64,000 nt of DNA, taken from NCBI RefSeq assembly GCF_003201815.1, contig NZ_QJKB01000008.1, forward strand, positions 124,001 through 188,000. The letters run 5' to 3'. The translations under genes and the position numbers were made by a program. Every line of letters begins with the position of its first letter. Within the stretch, counting starts at the first letter, position 1. This document shows positions 8,048 through 16,607 of the stretch, in pieces. The DNA is from Undibacterium pigrum. GTDB taxonomy: Bacteria; Pseudomonadota; Gammaproteobacteria; Burkholderiales; Burkholderiaceae_D. The notes below the pieces were generated by a model. It was not told where the DNA came from. It saw only the letters and a program-made list of their open reading frames with translations, and did no database searches.

Positions 8048-8716
8048 CTACCCAATCACCTTACGCGCAAACGACTCCAGGTAATCCATGAGACCGTCAG
8101 CCGCCTTGGCTGACTGTTCTTCGTTGCCTTTGGCAATCGCCTTGGCCACCAGCATATGGCAGCGGGCGCCTTCTTCTATGTCGCCTTCGTGCTGGAAGGC
8201 GTACCAGAAGCGGCGGCATTTGATGATGAGGGGGATGACGGCTGCTACGGCAGATGGGTTGCGGCAGGCTTCGTGGACGACATGGTCCAAAGCCTGGTCG
8301 GCTGCCATGTAGTCGTTGAGGTCATTGCGTTTGGCGGCGACCAGCATTTTGTCGGCGCATTCTATGATGTCTTTGCGGTGTTGTGGCGTGGCGCGGCGGG
8401 CGGCGCTGGCGGCGATCAGGCGTTCTATGACGCGGCGGGTTTCTATCAGCGTCATGTGTTCAGCAGCTTCGATGTCGCTGATGATCAGGCCGCGCCTGGG
8501 CATCTGTTGTATCAGGCCATTCGAGGACATCCGCATCAGGGCTTCGCGCAGCGGAGTGCGACCAAGGCCGGTTCTTTCTACCAGTTCAGACTCGACTACA
8601 GGTGAGCCGGGTTTTAACTGCAGCGTGACTATCATGCTTTCTATGGCGTCGTAAGCAACGTCAGCTGCACGCAGCTTGGGAGGGAAAGTCAGTATTTTTT
8701 CAGGAGTAGCAAGCAT
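8048..8716 (-). CDS. GntR-family regulator with FCD ligand domain
   Basis: A 222-residue FadR-subfamily regulator. An N-terminal winged helix (residues about 15-75) carries SPVVESELVERTGLGRTPLR and NGLIQQMPRRGLIIS. An all-helical FCD domain follows, with the histidine/aspartate pattern (DQALDHVVHEACRNP, HMLVAKAIAKGN) that usually binds a metal and an organic acid. It is a stand-alone minus-strand gene whose promoter faces the AraC-type gene across 324 AT-rich bases. Targets might be neighbouring transport or hydroxyproline genes, but no operator was identified. Confidence 0.9.
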   Translation of the reverse strand: MLATPEKILTFPPKLRAADVAYDAIESMIVTLQLKPGSPVVESELVERTGLGRTPLREALMRMSSNGLIQQMPRRGLIISDIEAAEHMTLIETRRVIERLIAASAARRATPQHRKDIIECADKMLVAAKRNDLNDYMAADQALDHVVHEACRNPSAVAAVIPLIIKCRRFWYAFQHEGDIEEGARCHMLVAKAIAKGNEEQSAKAADGLMDYLESFARKVIG

Positions 8717-9040
8717 CAGATATCCATGTTCTGTATTTTGTATGGATTTTACCTATTCGTGTACGAATTTTACCTTGTAAAAAGCCGTACTCTTCAAATT
8801 CTACGTGTTTTTGTATTATTAAGGCTGTTTTTTGACCTGTGGCAATATATTCCTTTACTCGATTTTGCCATGGACTGTCCGTATTTGCTGGTGATTTGCG
8901 CAGAAATCAGCATAGGTGTAGATTTTAAACCGGATTTTAAGTTAAGCTAGGCATTATTAATATAATTTAAATATATTTATAAATTATTTTAATTGCAATA
9001 AAAATATTTCGGAACTATCTTTGCCCTTGGAGTTGATCAA
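8717..9040. other. AT-rich divergent intergenic region
   Basis: This region separates the GntR and PAS-AraC genes and should hold both promoters. The part 8950-9005 is almost pure A/T. I found no convincing palindromic operator. The reading frame at 8726-8950 has no ribosome-binding site and a composition unlike the neighbouring genes, so I do not call it a gene. Confidence 0.5.
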
Positions 9041-9808
9041 TTGCCTTTACCATCATCCACTTTTCCTGCTCAGGAAAAACGCCAGCTAATGGCCAGCCAG
9101 ATGGCGAATGTGTTTTTTTCTGAAAGCCTGTTCGATGCCATGCCGGACATTGTTTTCTTCGTCAAGGATAGCGAAGGTCGTTACCTGGTCGTCAATCACA
9201 CCCTGGTCAGGCGCTGCGGTGGTCGCGACAAGGAGGCTCTGCTGGGCAAGAAGGCAGAAGAGCTTTTTCCAGTTTCGCTGGCCGCCAGTTATGCGGCGCA
9301 GGACGCGCTGGTGCTGAGTGGCAAGAAAGAAATTCATGATCAGCTTGAACTGCATCTGTATCCCAACCGCTCACCCGGCTGGTGCCTGACGCAAAAAATC
9401 CCTTTGCGGGATACACGCCATCAAATCATAGGTATGACCGGTATTTCACGCGACCTGGCCATGCCAGACCAGCGCCATCCTGTGTATGCCAAGATAGCCA
9501 CAGCCGTCAAACACCTGCATCAAAATTATACCCAGACCATCGCCATGGCTGATCTCGTCAAACTGACTGGTCTGTCTGTGGCGCAACTGGAGCGTAATTT
9601 CCACAAGATATTTTCACTGACACCCAGACAGATGATGGTCAAGATACGCCTGGATGCGGCTTCTTCGCTATTGGCAGAGTCAAAATTGAGCATCACGGAT
9701 ATTGCCGTTGCCTGTGGCTATCAGGACCATAGTGCCTTTTCCCGTATCTTTAAGGCGACAGTAGGGATGACGCCTAGCGAGTACCGCGACGTCATGCTGC
9801 GCAAATGA
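9041..9808 (+). CDS. PAS domain AraC-family transcription regulator
   Basis: About 255 residues. An N-terminal PAS domain (residues about 25-140; FDAMPDIVFFVKDSEGRYLVVN and the closing GMTGISRDLA) is joined to an AraC-type DNA-binding domain of two helix-turn-helix units (about 150-253; MADLVKLTGLSVAQLERNFH and ITDIAVACGYQDHSAFSRIF). The best start is a TTG at 9041, eight bases after GGAG; an ATG at codon 17 (9089) is the alternative. A PAS sensor replacing the usual cupin suggests response to a small ligand or redox state. The periplasmic binding protein gene follows 170 bases downstream and may be a target. Confidence 0.88.
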   Translation: MPLPSSTFPAQEKRQLMASQMANVFFSESLFDAMPDIVFFVKDSEGRYLVVNHTLVRRCGGRDKEALLGKKAEELFPVSLAASYAAQDALVLSGKKEIHDQLELHLYPNRSPGWCLTQKIPLRDTRHQIIGMTGISRDLAMPDQRHPVYAKIATAVKHLHQNYTQTIAMADLVKLTGLSVAQLERNFHKIFSLTPRQMMVKIRLDAASSLLAESKLSITDIAVACGYQDHSAFSRIFKATVGMTPSEYRDVMLRK

Positions 9809-9845
9809 AAACCAGAGAAAGCCAAAATATTTCATTTTGGCAATA

Positions 9846-9859
9846 GTCATCCGGATGAC
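9846..9859. promoter_or_regulatory. 14-bp perfect palindrome, possible operator
   Basis: GTCATCCGGATGAC is a perfect palindrome between the AraC-type gene and the binding-protein gene, about 120 bases before the latter's start. It could be an operator for the binding-protein gene. Chance occurrence cannot be excluded. Confidence 0.35.
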
Positions 9860-9981
9860 AATCTTTAACAAAAATGTGTTTTATTCTCTGCACAGTGCCT
9901 TGAGGAAATGAACCCCGGGCGCAGAAAACCAAAACACTTCCTGGCATCTTGTACAGGGGGATAAGAAAAACTGGAGACAAT

Positions 9982-11124
9982 ATGTTTTTAAAATTAAATC
10001 GCTGTAAAGCGATGGTCAGGCTTTTGCTCGTCAATTTGATACTGTGCTGCAGTGTCAGCGCCCATGCTGATGCGAATGACATCGTGATTGGTCAATCCAC
10101 TGCACTGACAGGTATCCTGGCTGAACTGGGGGTTGCCCATTCCACCGGTGCCAAGGCCTATTTTGATTACGTCAATTCTCAAGGCGGCGTGAATGGCCGC
10201 AAGATACGTCTGATTACCCTGGATGATGCTTATGACGCCAAGAAGTCACTTGCCAATGCAAAAGAACTCATAGAAAAAGAAAAAGCCGTCGCCCTGTTTG
10301 GCATGCTGGGCACACCAGCCAATACCGCCTTGTTACCAGTGCTGGAAGAGGCCAATATCCTGAGTTTTGCCCCGGTGACAGGTGCTGACGTGGTGCGCAA
10401 GCCATTCAACCGCCGCATCTTCAATATCCGTGCCGGTTACACGACAGAGACAGAAAAAATCATTGATCACCTGAATGTACGCGGCATCAAGAAGATAGGT
10501 GTGGTGGTACAGAATAATGCCTTTGGCAAGGAAGGCCTGGCGGGCATAGAACAGGCGATCACCAAACATCAGTTGAAGCTGACAGCGACCGTCAGCATCA
10601 ACAGCGACTCTTCTGATCTCGACAAGGCAGTCAGCGCCATGGAAGCGGCCGATGTGCAGACCATCATCCTGATTACTGCTGGCAAGCCATCGAGTGACTT
10701 TATCCAGGCCTTCAATAAAAAGGTCAAGGGCATGCAATATTTTGCCCTGTCGGTACTGGCATCGCAGGCGGGCATTACGGCATTGGGCAAGGACGGTGTG
10801 GGCGTGATCATTTCCCAGGTCTTGCCTTTCCCTTACTCTGCCACGACCACGCTGGTGCGTGAATACCAGAAGGTCATGAGCAAGATGGGTGTCAAGGAAT
10901 ATTCTTATCTGGGCATAGAAGGTTTTCTGGATGCCAAGGTGCTGGTAGAAGCGATCAAACGTGCAGGCAAGGATGTCAATAGCGATCGCATCATCACAGC
11001 ACTCGAAGGCATGGGCCGTACTGACTTTGATGGCTTTATCGTTAACTTCAGCAAAAACAATCACCAGGGTTCTGATTATGCAGAGCTGACCGTGGTATCG
11101 AAAGACGGACGCTTCTTACGCTAA
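9982..11124 (+). CDS. Periplasmic branched-chain-amino-acid-type binding protein
   Basis: About 380 residues, the substrate-binding subunit of a Leu/Ile/Val-type ABC transporter (type I periplasmic fold). The start at 9982 has GGAG at 9973-9976; an upstream in-frame ATG at 9949 lacks one. A signal peptide (MVRLLLVNLILCCSVSAHA) precedes the mature start NDIVIGQSTALTG, which is classical for the family, and KIRLITLDDAYDAKKS belongs to the first lobe. No permease or ATPase genes follow, so this is an orphan binding protein that may serve a distant transporter or a sensor. Confidence 0.9.
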   Translation: MFLKLNRCKAMVRLLLVNLILCCSVSAHADANDIVIGQSTALTGILAELGVAHSTGAKAYFDYVNSQGGVNGRKIRLITLDDAYDAKKSLANAKELIEKEKAVALFGMLGTPANTALLPVLEEANILSFAPVTGADVVRKPFNRRIFNIRAGYTTETEKIIDHLNVRGIKKIGVVVQNNAFGKEGLAGIEQAITKHQLKLTATVSINSDSSDLDKAVSAMEAADVQTIILITAGKPSSDFIQAFNKKVKGMQYFALSVLASQAGITALGKDGVGVIISQVLPFPYSATTTLVREYQKVMSKMGVKEYSYLGIEGFLDAKVLVEAIKRAGKDVNSDRIITALEGMGRTDFDGFIVNFSKNNHQGSDYAELTVVSKDGRFLR

Positions 11125-11165
11125 TTTTTGAAGCTGACTCTTAGCTTGAGTAAGTGATTATTGAC

Positions 11166-11203
11166 TTTGCCGCTTGAGTGCTCATTGAGCATCAAGCGGC
11201 AAA
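11166..11203. terminator. Bidirectional terminator hairpin
   Basis: A 12-bp inverted repeat TTTGCCGCTTGA / TCAAGCGGCAAA encloses a further 5-bp stem (TGCTC-ATT-GAGCA). It lies between the convergent binding-protein and hydroxyproline epimerase genes and has T-rich ends on both strands. Confidence 0.8.
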
Positions 11204-11208
11204 TCCAT

Positions 11209-12147
11209 TTAGCGTATGCCCCAGACAAAGGGGTCGCGCTCATCCAGCAATAACTGCGCTTCTGCATTCACGAAGGCGCTGCCACGCAAGCTGGGCAAGA
11301 GTTTGCCATCTTCTGTATAGCGATAACTGGCTTCAAAGACGCTACCCAATATACTTTCCTGACGCCAGACCTGGCCTTCTGCCAGCTTGCCATCTGCAGC
11401 AAGACAGGCCAGTTTGGCGCTGGTGCCAGTGCCGCAGGGCGATCTGTCATAGGCTTTGCCGGGGCACAGCACAAAGTTCTGGCTATGATTGTCGGCGGAC
11501 ATCGGTGCACCAAATAATTCTACATGGTCTATCAGTGCGCCGTTTTCACCGGTGATGCCCTGGGCTTCCAGTGCTTTCCTGACGCGCCAGCTAAAGTCTG
11601 TCAATTGATCGACATTCGACAGGCGCAAGTCTTGTCCATGCTGGTTGATCAAAAAGAACCAGTTACCGCCCCAGGCGATATCGCCAGTCACCTGGCCATG
11701 TCCTGCGACATCGATTTGCACTGCCTGGCGATAGCGATAAGCCGGTACATTGTGCACCGTCACTGTGTTATCGGCATGCAGTTCTGCTTCGACTATGCCT
11801 ACCGGGGTTTCTATCTTGTGCTTGCCTGCGGTGATCTTGCCCTGATAAGCGAGGGTGACGATGAAACCTATCATGCCGTGGCCGCACATGCCAAGGTAGC
11901 CAACATTATTGAAAAAAATCACACCAGCGGTGCAGGATGGGTCATGCGGGGTGCAAGCCAGTGCACCTACGATGACATCAGAGCCGCGCGGCTCACATAC
12001 TGTAGCTGAGCGATAATGATCAAATTTGTCACGAAATATCTGCAAGCGCGTAGCGAGATCTCCCGCGCCTAAGTCCGGGCCGCCATCAACAATAATGCGC
12101 GTAGGTTCACCACCAGTGTGTGAGTCAATGACCGAGATTTTTTTCAT
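11209..12147 (-). CDS. 4-hydroxyproline 2-epimerase (proline racemase family)
   Basis: A 312-residue cofactor-independent epimerase. Both catalytic cysteines are present, C88 in [10 protein letters not shown] and C238 in [12 protein letters not shown]. Two cysteines in this setting indicate 4-hydroxyproline 2-epimerase rather than the dehydratase, in which one is replaced. The reaction interconverts trans-4-hydroxy-L-proline and cis-4-hydroxy-D-proline. The other genes of hydroxyproline breakdown (D-amino-acid oxidase, deaminase, dehydrogenase) are not within the window, so this copy is isolated. The nearby GntR regulator and binding protein could belong to the same physiology. Confidence 0.9.
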   Translation of the reverse strand: MKKISVIDSHTGGEPTRIIVDGGPDLGAGDLATRLQIFRDKFDHYRSATVCEPRGSDVIVGALACTPHDPSCTAGVIFFNNVGYLGMCGHGMIGFIVTLAYQGKITAGKHKIETPVGIVEAELHADNTVTVHNVPAYRYRQAVQIDVAGHGQVTGDIAWGGNWFFLINQHGQDLRLSNVDQLTDFSWRVRKALEAQGITGENGALIDHVELFGAPMSADNHSQNFVLCPGKAYDRSPCGTGTSAKLACLAADGKLAEGQVWRQESILGSVFEASYRYTEDGKLLPSLRGSAFVNAEAQLLLDERDPFVWGIR

Positions 12148-12180
12148 GTTTTTTTGCCGATGTGGAGAAAGTTTGCCAAA

Positions 12181-12210
12181 TCAGGCTGCCCGGTTTGCGG
12201 GACAGCCTGA
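12181..12210 (-). terminator. Hairpin downstream of the SRPBCC gene
   Basis: TCAGGCTG and CAGCCTGA flank an inner CCCG/CGGG stem. On the minus strand it follows the SRPBCC gene and precedes the epimerase start. The T-run is weak, so it could also be a leader structure of the epimerase mRNA. Confidence 0.5.
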
Positions 12211-12352
12211 ATGTAGAATTAATCGTGATGATATTGGCATCAGCTTAGACAAAATGGCTATTTTTGTCTTGACACAAATTTGGCAGGTGCGCGACGAAAT
12301 CAGCATAGTCATGCTGATAATATTGTCTGTGCTTCAGAGCGAAAACGGCGTC

Positions 12353-12916
12353 TCAGTCCACCTTGCCGGTATTCGCGAGGTTCTTGTAGCGGGTGATTTG
12401 CTCGCTCAGCATATTGTCCACCATGGGCGCAAACTTTTCAAAACCACCCAGCATATAGCCTCCCACACTATAAGTAAGCACCAGCTTGCTTAAAGTTGGA
12501 CTATTGCCTGCCGGCTTTTGTGGAATAAAGTCCCAGCTCATGCTGCCAGACAAGCCATGTGCCTGCAAGGGGCCAAGTGCGCCTGCCATGCGCAAGGCTT
12601 TGCCCGGTGCAGCATGGACCACACTCATATGCTGCACGCCACCGCCATTTGGGTATTTTTCGCAAAAACAGCCACCCGGACGTGCATCAATGCTCAAGTT
12701 TTTTGTGTTGTGAGTATAAGTATGTGAAGCATTCCACCAGCTACCTACGTTCACCAGCAATTCATACGCTTCTTCAGGCGGGATATTCAGTTGCACTTCA
12801 TGGCGGACCTGGAAGCCATTGCTGCTGACGCTCACAACTTCTGCCATGACAGGAGCGCTCAGGCCTGACAAAATGAACAAGGCTGTGACAGTACAGATGC
12901 GTAGGGATGGTTTCAT
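12353..12916 (-). CDS. Exported SRPBCC/START-fold protein
   Basis: A 187-residue protein with a signal peptide (LRICTVTALFILSGLSAPVMA). The mature part looks like a polyketide-cyclase/START-type ligand pocket, with FQVRHEVQLNIPPEEAYELL as the typical first strand and helix, and a C-terminal helix EKFAPMVDNMLSEQITRYKN. Such proteins bind hydrophobic ligands. The export signal makes a periplasmic lipid or steroid-binding role possible, but no catalytic residues are assigned. It is a single gene read from the region before 13127. Confidence 0.75.
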   Translation of the reverse strand: MKPSLRICTVTALFILSGLSAPVMAEVVSVSSNGFQVRHEVQLNIPPEEAYELLVNVGSWWNASHTYTHNTKNLSIDARPGGCFCEKYPNGGGVQHMSVVHAAPGKALRMAGALGPLQAHGLSGSMSWDFIPQKPAGNSPTLSKLVLTYSVGGYMLGGFEKFAPMVDNMLSEQITRYKNLANTGKVD

Positions 12917-13126
12917 TTACAGCTCCTTTTTGATTATCCAGCAAGTTTAGGTGATGAATTTATGATGCTGAAGCACTTTTTTGATGCATACAGATGGTAA
13001 AGTACGTTTCGCATTTTGGCCATGCGATAATGTTTGCAAGGCGTCATTGCCATACGCTATTGCAAAACCTGAGGAATTGATTAAACCTGTTGCATGAATC
13101 TGTATCCAGACCAAACTGAAACTACG

Positions 13127-15124
13127 ATGCCCAAAGAGATCAAGCAGCGCCTGACAGGCGGTTTGCTCATCTCTATCGCAGTGCATGCATTTATCCTTTC
13201 CCTGCAGTTTGGCTTGCCTGGACTCGGCATGCCGGGGCTGGAGGCGCCATGGGCCAAGCGCAGGGCAGAGTCGCCACAAATCAGCATACAGATTGCCAAT
13301 TCAACACCAAACAATAGTGCAGATGTGCCTGCGCCTGCCAGTGCCGCAGCGACGAGCGAAAAACCTGTTGCCGTAGCTCCCACTTCCACTGCCACGCCAC
13401 CGCTTCAGTCAAGCAAGGAAGTTACACCCAAGCCCAGCCCTGTAAGCGCAAGCAGTGTCCCGCTAGTTGCTGCCGCTGACAAAACAGAAAGCAAAGCTGC
13501 CATAGCAGGCATACGCCTGGTTGCTCCGCAAAAGGCGGCACCCGTCCCAACGCCGGTACAAAGCAAGCCCACTGCCAAGCCACGCGCAGCGCGCAAAGCC
13601 AAAATCGATACTACACCACCTGCGGCACAGCAGCGCAAAGTACAGGCACCCGATGTGGCGAGGGTGATCACTCAGGATATACAGCGTGATGACAGTTTTG
13701 CCATGGCAGTCCCCAATCCTGACGATATACCCAAAAAAGCCGATGCCGAGCCTGATCCCAAGAAGCAATATGACAATGTTACGCAAGACGGGGTAGACCA
13801 GGAAACGCCGCAAGAATTGGCTGCCAAAGCCCGCGAGAAAGAGCAAAAACGCAAAAAGCGTGAAGAGCTGATGCGCAAGCAAGCCGAAGACCTGGCACAA
13901 CAAGCGGCCACAGACGGCAAGGCCGAGGTCAGGCAAATGAGCAAACAGCTTGATGAAGAAAATCGCAAGGATGCTGACGAAGCCAGTCGCAAGCAGGCGG
14001 CCGCACTAGCCCTGCAAAAACAATTGGAAGCAGAAGAACAAAACCGTCGCGCCCAGCGTGAAGCGGCGCAGGCTGAAGAAGTGAAGCTGGCTGAACAAAA
14101 ACGCCAGGACGATAGCAAACGCCAGGAAGAAGAAAAACAACGCGCACAGCAATTGGCGCAGCAGGTAAAAGAACAGCAGATAAAAGAACAGCAAGCAAAA
14201 GAACAGCAAATCGCCCTTGAGGCAGAAAAGCGCAAGCAGGATGAACAACGCCAGCAAGCTGCTGTCCGCCAAAAGCAGCAAGAAGAATTAGTCGCCAAGC
14301 AAAAGAACGAAGAATTATTGGCGAAGCAAAAATCTGAAGAGCTGGCAGCCAGACAAAAAGCTGATGAACAAGCGGCACGCCAGCGTGCAGAACAAGTCGC
14401 GGCAGAACAACGTGCACAGGCTCAAGCTCAAGCGGCCGCGCAAGCCCAGGCCGCAGCTCAGGCACAAGCCGCAGCAGCGGCAAAAGCTGCTGCCGCAGCA
14501 GCCCAGCTTGCCGCCAATAATCCGGGCAGCAACGCTGGCGTCAGCCCCGGACTAAGCACAGGTCAGAGCTCAGGCCAGCAAAATAACGCAGGCACCAATA
14601 CCCCCGGCAATGGTGCTGGTCAGGGTAATAAGTCCGACCCATTTACCTTGCCCAAGAATGTACTGGGTAGTGACCTGGCCAGCAAAGCCAGGGAGCAAGC
14701 CCGTGGCCTTGACGTATTACGTGGTACACCACCAGTTATACGTAGCGATGCTGAAGATAAACCACGTCGCCGCAGCCTGTTTGGCAGCCAGGACAAAGAC
14801 GTACCTTTGCGTCTTTACATCGATAGCTGGAAGCAAAAAATAGAACGCAATGGTAGCCTGAATTATTCACAGCTTGCCAAGGACAGGGCACGCGGTGACC
14901 CGGTCGTGGTTGTTTCCATCCGTAGTGATGGCAGTGTTGAAGATATTACGATAGTGCGCTCCAGTGGTCGTGCTGACATTGATGAGGCAGTGCGCCGTAT
15001 CGTGCGACTGAATGCAAAATATTCAGCCTTCCCACCGAATATCGCAGCACAGTATGACGTCATAGAAATACGTCGTATCTGGAATTTTGAAGACAATCTG
15101 AGACTGGTTGAAGAGTTGCGCTAG
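13127..15124 (+). CDS. TonB/TolA-like protein with long coiled-coil linker
   Basis: About 665 residues with the layout of an energy-transducing TonB/TolA protein. There is one N-terminal membrane helix (LTGGLLISIAVHAFILSLQF), a Pro/Ala/Lys-rich region, and a very long charged coiled coil rich in Gln, Glu, Lys and Ala (about residues 235-450). A Gly/Asn/Ser hinge follows, then a C-terminal TonB domain (SLNYSQLAKDRARGDPVVVVSI and EAVRRIVRL, ending in VIEIRRIWNF). It should span the periplasm and pass proton-motive energy to an outer-membrane partner. The start is uncertain: 13094 is in frame, and neither site has a good ribosome-binding site. No exbB/exbD or tolQ/tolR genes are adjacent. Confidence 0.82.
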   Translation: MPKEIKQRLTGGLLISIAVHAFILSLQFGLPGLGMPGLEAPWAKRRAESPQISIQIANSTPNNSADVPAPASAAATSEKPVAVAPTSTATPPLQSSKEVTPKPSPVSASSVPLVAAADKTESKAAIAGIRLVAPQKAAPVPTPVQSKPTAKPRAARKAKIDTTPPAAQQRKVQAPDVARVITQDIQRDDSFAMAVPNPDDIPKKADAEPDPKKQYDNVTQDGVDQETPQELAAKAREKEQKRKKREELMRKQAEDLAQQAATDGKAEVRQMSKQLDEENRKDADEASRKQAAALALQKQLEAEEQNRRAQREAAQAEEVKLAEQKRQDDSKRQEEEKQRAQQLAQQVKEQQIKEQQAKEQQIALEAEKRKQDEQRQQAAVRQKQQEELVAKQKNEELLAKQKSEELAARQKADEQAARQRAEQVAAEQRAQAQAQAAAQAQAAAQAQAAAAAKAAAAAAQLAANNPGSNAGVSPGLSTGQSSGQQNNAGTNTPGNGAGQGNKSDPFTLPKNVLGSDLASKAREQARGLDVLRGTPPVIRSDAEDKPRRRSLFGSQDKDVPLRLYIDSWKQKIERNGSLNYSQLAKDRARGDPVVVVSIRSDGSVEDITIVRSSGRADIDEAVRRIVRLNAKYSAFPPNIAAQYDVIEIRRIWNFEDNLRLVEELR

Positions 15125-15241
15125 TCCATAGAACTTCGCGCTGGCAAAGAGTTTATCTGGATGGGGAAACACGAAAATTGATCAGCAGGTAGCGATACTT
15201 TTGACTTTAACAAGATTCTCTCTCATTCTCGAATAGTGATC

Positions 15242-15478
15242 ATGAAACTACAGATATTTGCCCGCGCCATCGCTATTTTTTTCTGTCTGATGTTGATGAT
15301 AGGGTTTGGTGCCTGTGGGATATTAGGTCTTGCATTCATGAGCGAAACACCATTTAATCTCTCAATTGCAGGTTTAACGGCGCTTGGTCTGGGTATCAGC
15401 GCAGTGTGTGGTTTCTTTCTCAGGAAACTTATCGTTTCCAGGAAAAATTCTGACACCGATAAAAGTGAACCAGGCTAA
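15242..15478 (+). CDS. Small two-helix membrane protein, paralogue 1
   Basis: A 78-residue protein starting at the ATG at 15242 (a GTG at 15236 is in frame). Two hydrophobic segments (residues about 8-36 and 41-61) and a basic C-terminus (RKLIVSRKNS) are visible. It shares the motif GFGACG at about residue 21 and its overall shape with the protein encoded at 15570, so the two are tandem paralogues. Function is unknown. They lie just before the Lgt-like gene on the same strand and may be part of that unit. Confidence 0.6.
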   Translation: MKLQIFARAIAIFFCLMLMIGFGACGILGLAFMSETPFNLSIAGLTALGLGISAVCGFFLRKLIVSRKNSDTDKSEPG

Positions 15479-15569
15479 ATTTCTTGACGATGTTGACAAG
15501 GCAATGCTGGTAAGACTAAGTATTTACGCTATGATGTTATTTGATTAAGTCATGCAACAATGCTTGCCC

Positions 15570-15767
15570 ATGGACAGCTTTAAAAAAATTCTTCGTGCCC
15601 TTCTTGTCCTCCTCTGCTTTATTCCCCTGGTAGGCTTTGGTGCTTGTGGTGTGATGGGCATATTTACTGCTGCTATCTCCTTTAGCCTCATTCCTCTTGT
15701 TCTGGGTGTAGCTGGTTTGCTTGTTTGTGCGCTGATGTACAAGTTAATTCAAAACATATCCTCTTAA
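15570..15767 (+). CDS. Small two-helix membrane protein, paralogue 2
   Basis: A 65-residue protein (MDSFKKILRALLVLLCFIPL) with two membrane segments and the same GFGACG motif at about residue 22 as the preceding small protein. The start at 15570 rather than 15552 places the motif at the same distance from the N-terminus as in its paralogue. The conserved cysteine lies after the first helix but is not in a classical lipobox. Function unknown. Confidence 0.6.
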   Translation: MDSFKKILRALLVLLCFIPLVGFGACGVMGIFTAAISFSLIPLVLGVAGLLVCALMYKLIQNISS

Positions 15768-15833
15768 TAATGAAAAGCCAGATTTTTGGCTTGCAGGCTG
15801 CGCCACACTGGCAAGGCTATATCTATCCTCACA

Positions 15834-16607
15834 ATGAAACTTTACGTATTTTCAGCAAGTGATGCGCACATCTTGCATTTCATCTTTGAATGGCTGGCGA
15901 TTGCCATCGGTGTGCAACTGTATCGCCGCCAGCGCGCAAGTAAGCAGCTGGCGGGTTTGCTGGCGCCCGGGCATTATGGCGTGATTATCGGTTGCGTATT
16001 GGGTGCAGCGATAGGGAACAAAGCTGCATTCTGGATAGAGTACCCGCATATGTGGGCGGCAGCGTCAGATAAACTGCAGCTATTGATGTCAGGACAATCC
16101 ATCGTCGGAGGTTTGCTGGGTGGTTTGCTTGGCGTGGAATTTGCCAAAGCCTTGCTCAAACAGCCGCAATCAACGGGAGATAATTTTGTCTTCCCTTTGA
16201 TGGTGGCTACCGTAATAGGCCGTATAGGCTGCTTTCTAGCTGGCTTAAATGACGGCACCTATGGCAATGCCACGAGTCTGCCATGGGGCGTCGATTTTGG
16301 TGATGGTATCGCGCGTCATCCCACCCAGATTTACGACATGATTTTTGTCCTGGCATGGGGTAGCTATTTATTGCGATACAGGCAGACTTGGCAAAGCCAG
16401 TCTGGCCTGATGTTCAAAATGTACCTGGCAGGCTATCTGTTCTGGCGCTTGCTTGTCGATGGCATCAAGCCTGTGCCTTACTATTATTTTTCTTATTTTA
16501 GTGGCATACAAATCTTGTGCATCATTGCGCTTGTGATTTACTTGCCTTTGCTTGTGCGTCAGATGCTTAGATTGAATACAGGAGAAAAATTTGGACTCGA
16601 ACCTTAA
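15834..16607 (+). CDS. Lgt-like (prolipoprotein diacylglyceryl transferase family) membrane protein
   Basis: About 257 residues with roughly six to seven membrane helices. The segment GRIGCFLAGLNDGTYGNATS corresponds to the Lgt signature (GRIGNF.NGE.YG), and PWGVDFGDGIARHPTQIYDM to the following conserved PWG...RHP.QLYE region. The changes from the strict signature (C for N, GLND for NGE) and the neighbouring genes suggest a paralogue acting on another acceptor rather than the housekeeping Lgt. The start at 15834 is preferred because the N-terminal extension from 15786 is non-hydrophobic. It overlaps the next gene by 17 bases. Confidence 0.82.
   Translation: MKLYVFSASDAHILHFIFEWLAIAIGVQLYRRQRASKQLAGLLAPGHYGVIIGCVLGAAIGNKAAFWIEYPHMWAAASDKLQLLMSGQSIVGGLLGGLLGVEFAKALLKQPQSTGDNFVFPLMVATVIGRIGCFLAGLNDGTYGNATSLPWGVDFGDGIARHPTQIYDMIFVLAWGSYLLRYRQTWQSQSGLMFKMYLAGYLFWRLLVDGIKPVPYYYFSYFSGIQILCIIALVIYLPLLVRQMLRLNTGEKFGLEP

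Noticed and set aside
8726..8950. 74-residue hydrophobic frame in the GntR/AraC gap
   Set aside because: Its composition follows the AT-rich intergenic DNA and it lacks a start context.
13094..13126. Eleven-residue longer start of the TonB-like protein
   Set aside because: The nearest purine-rich stretch (GAGGA at 13071) is 18 bases away and the added residues are polar; kept only as an alternative.
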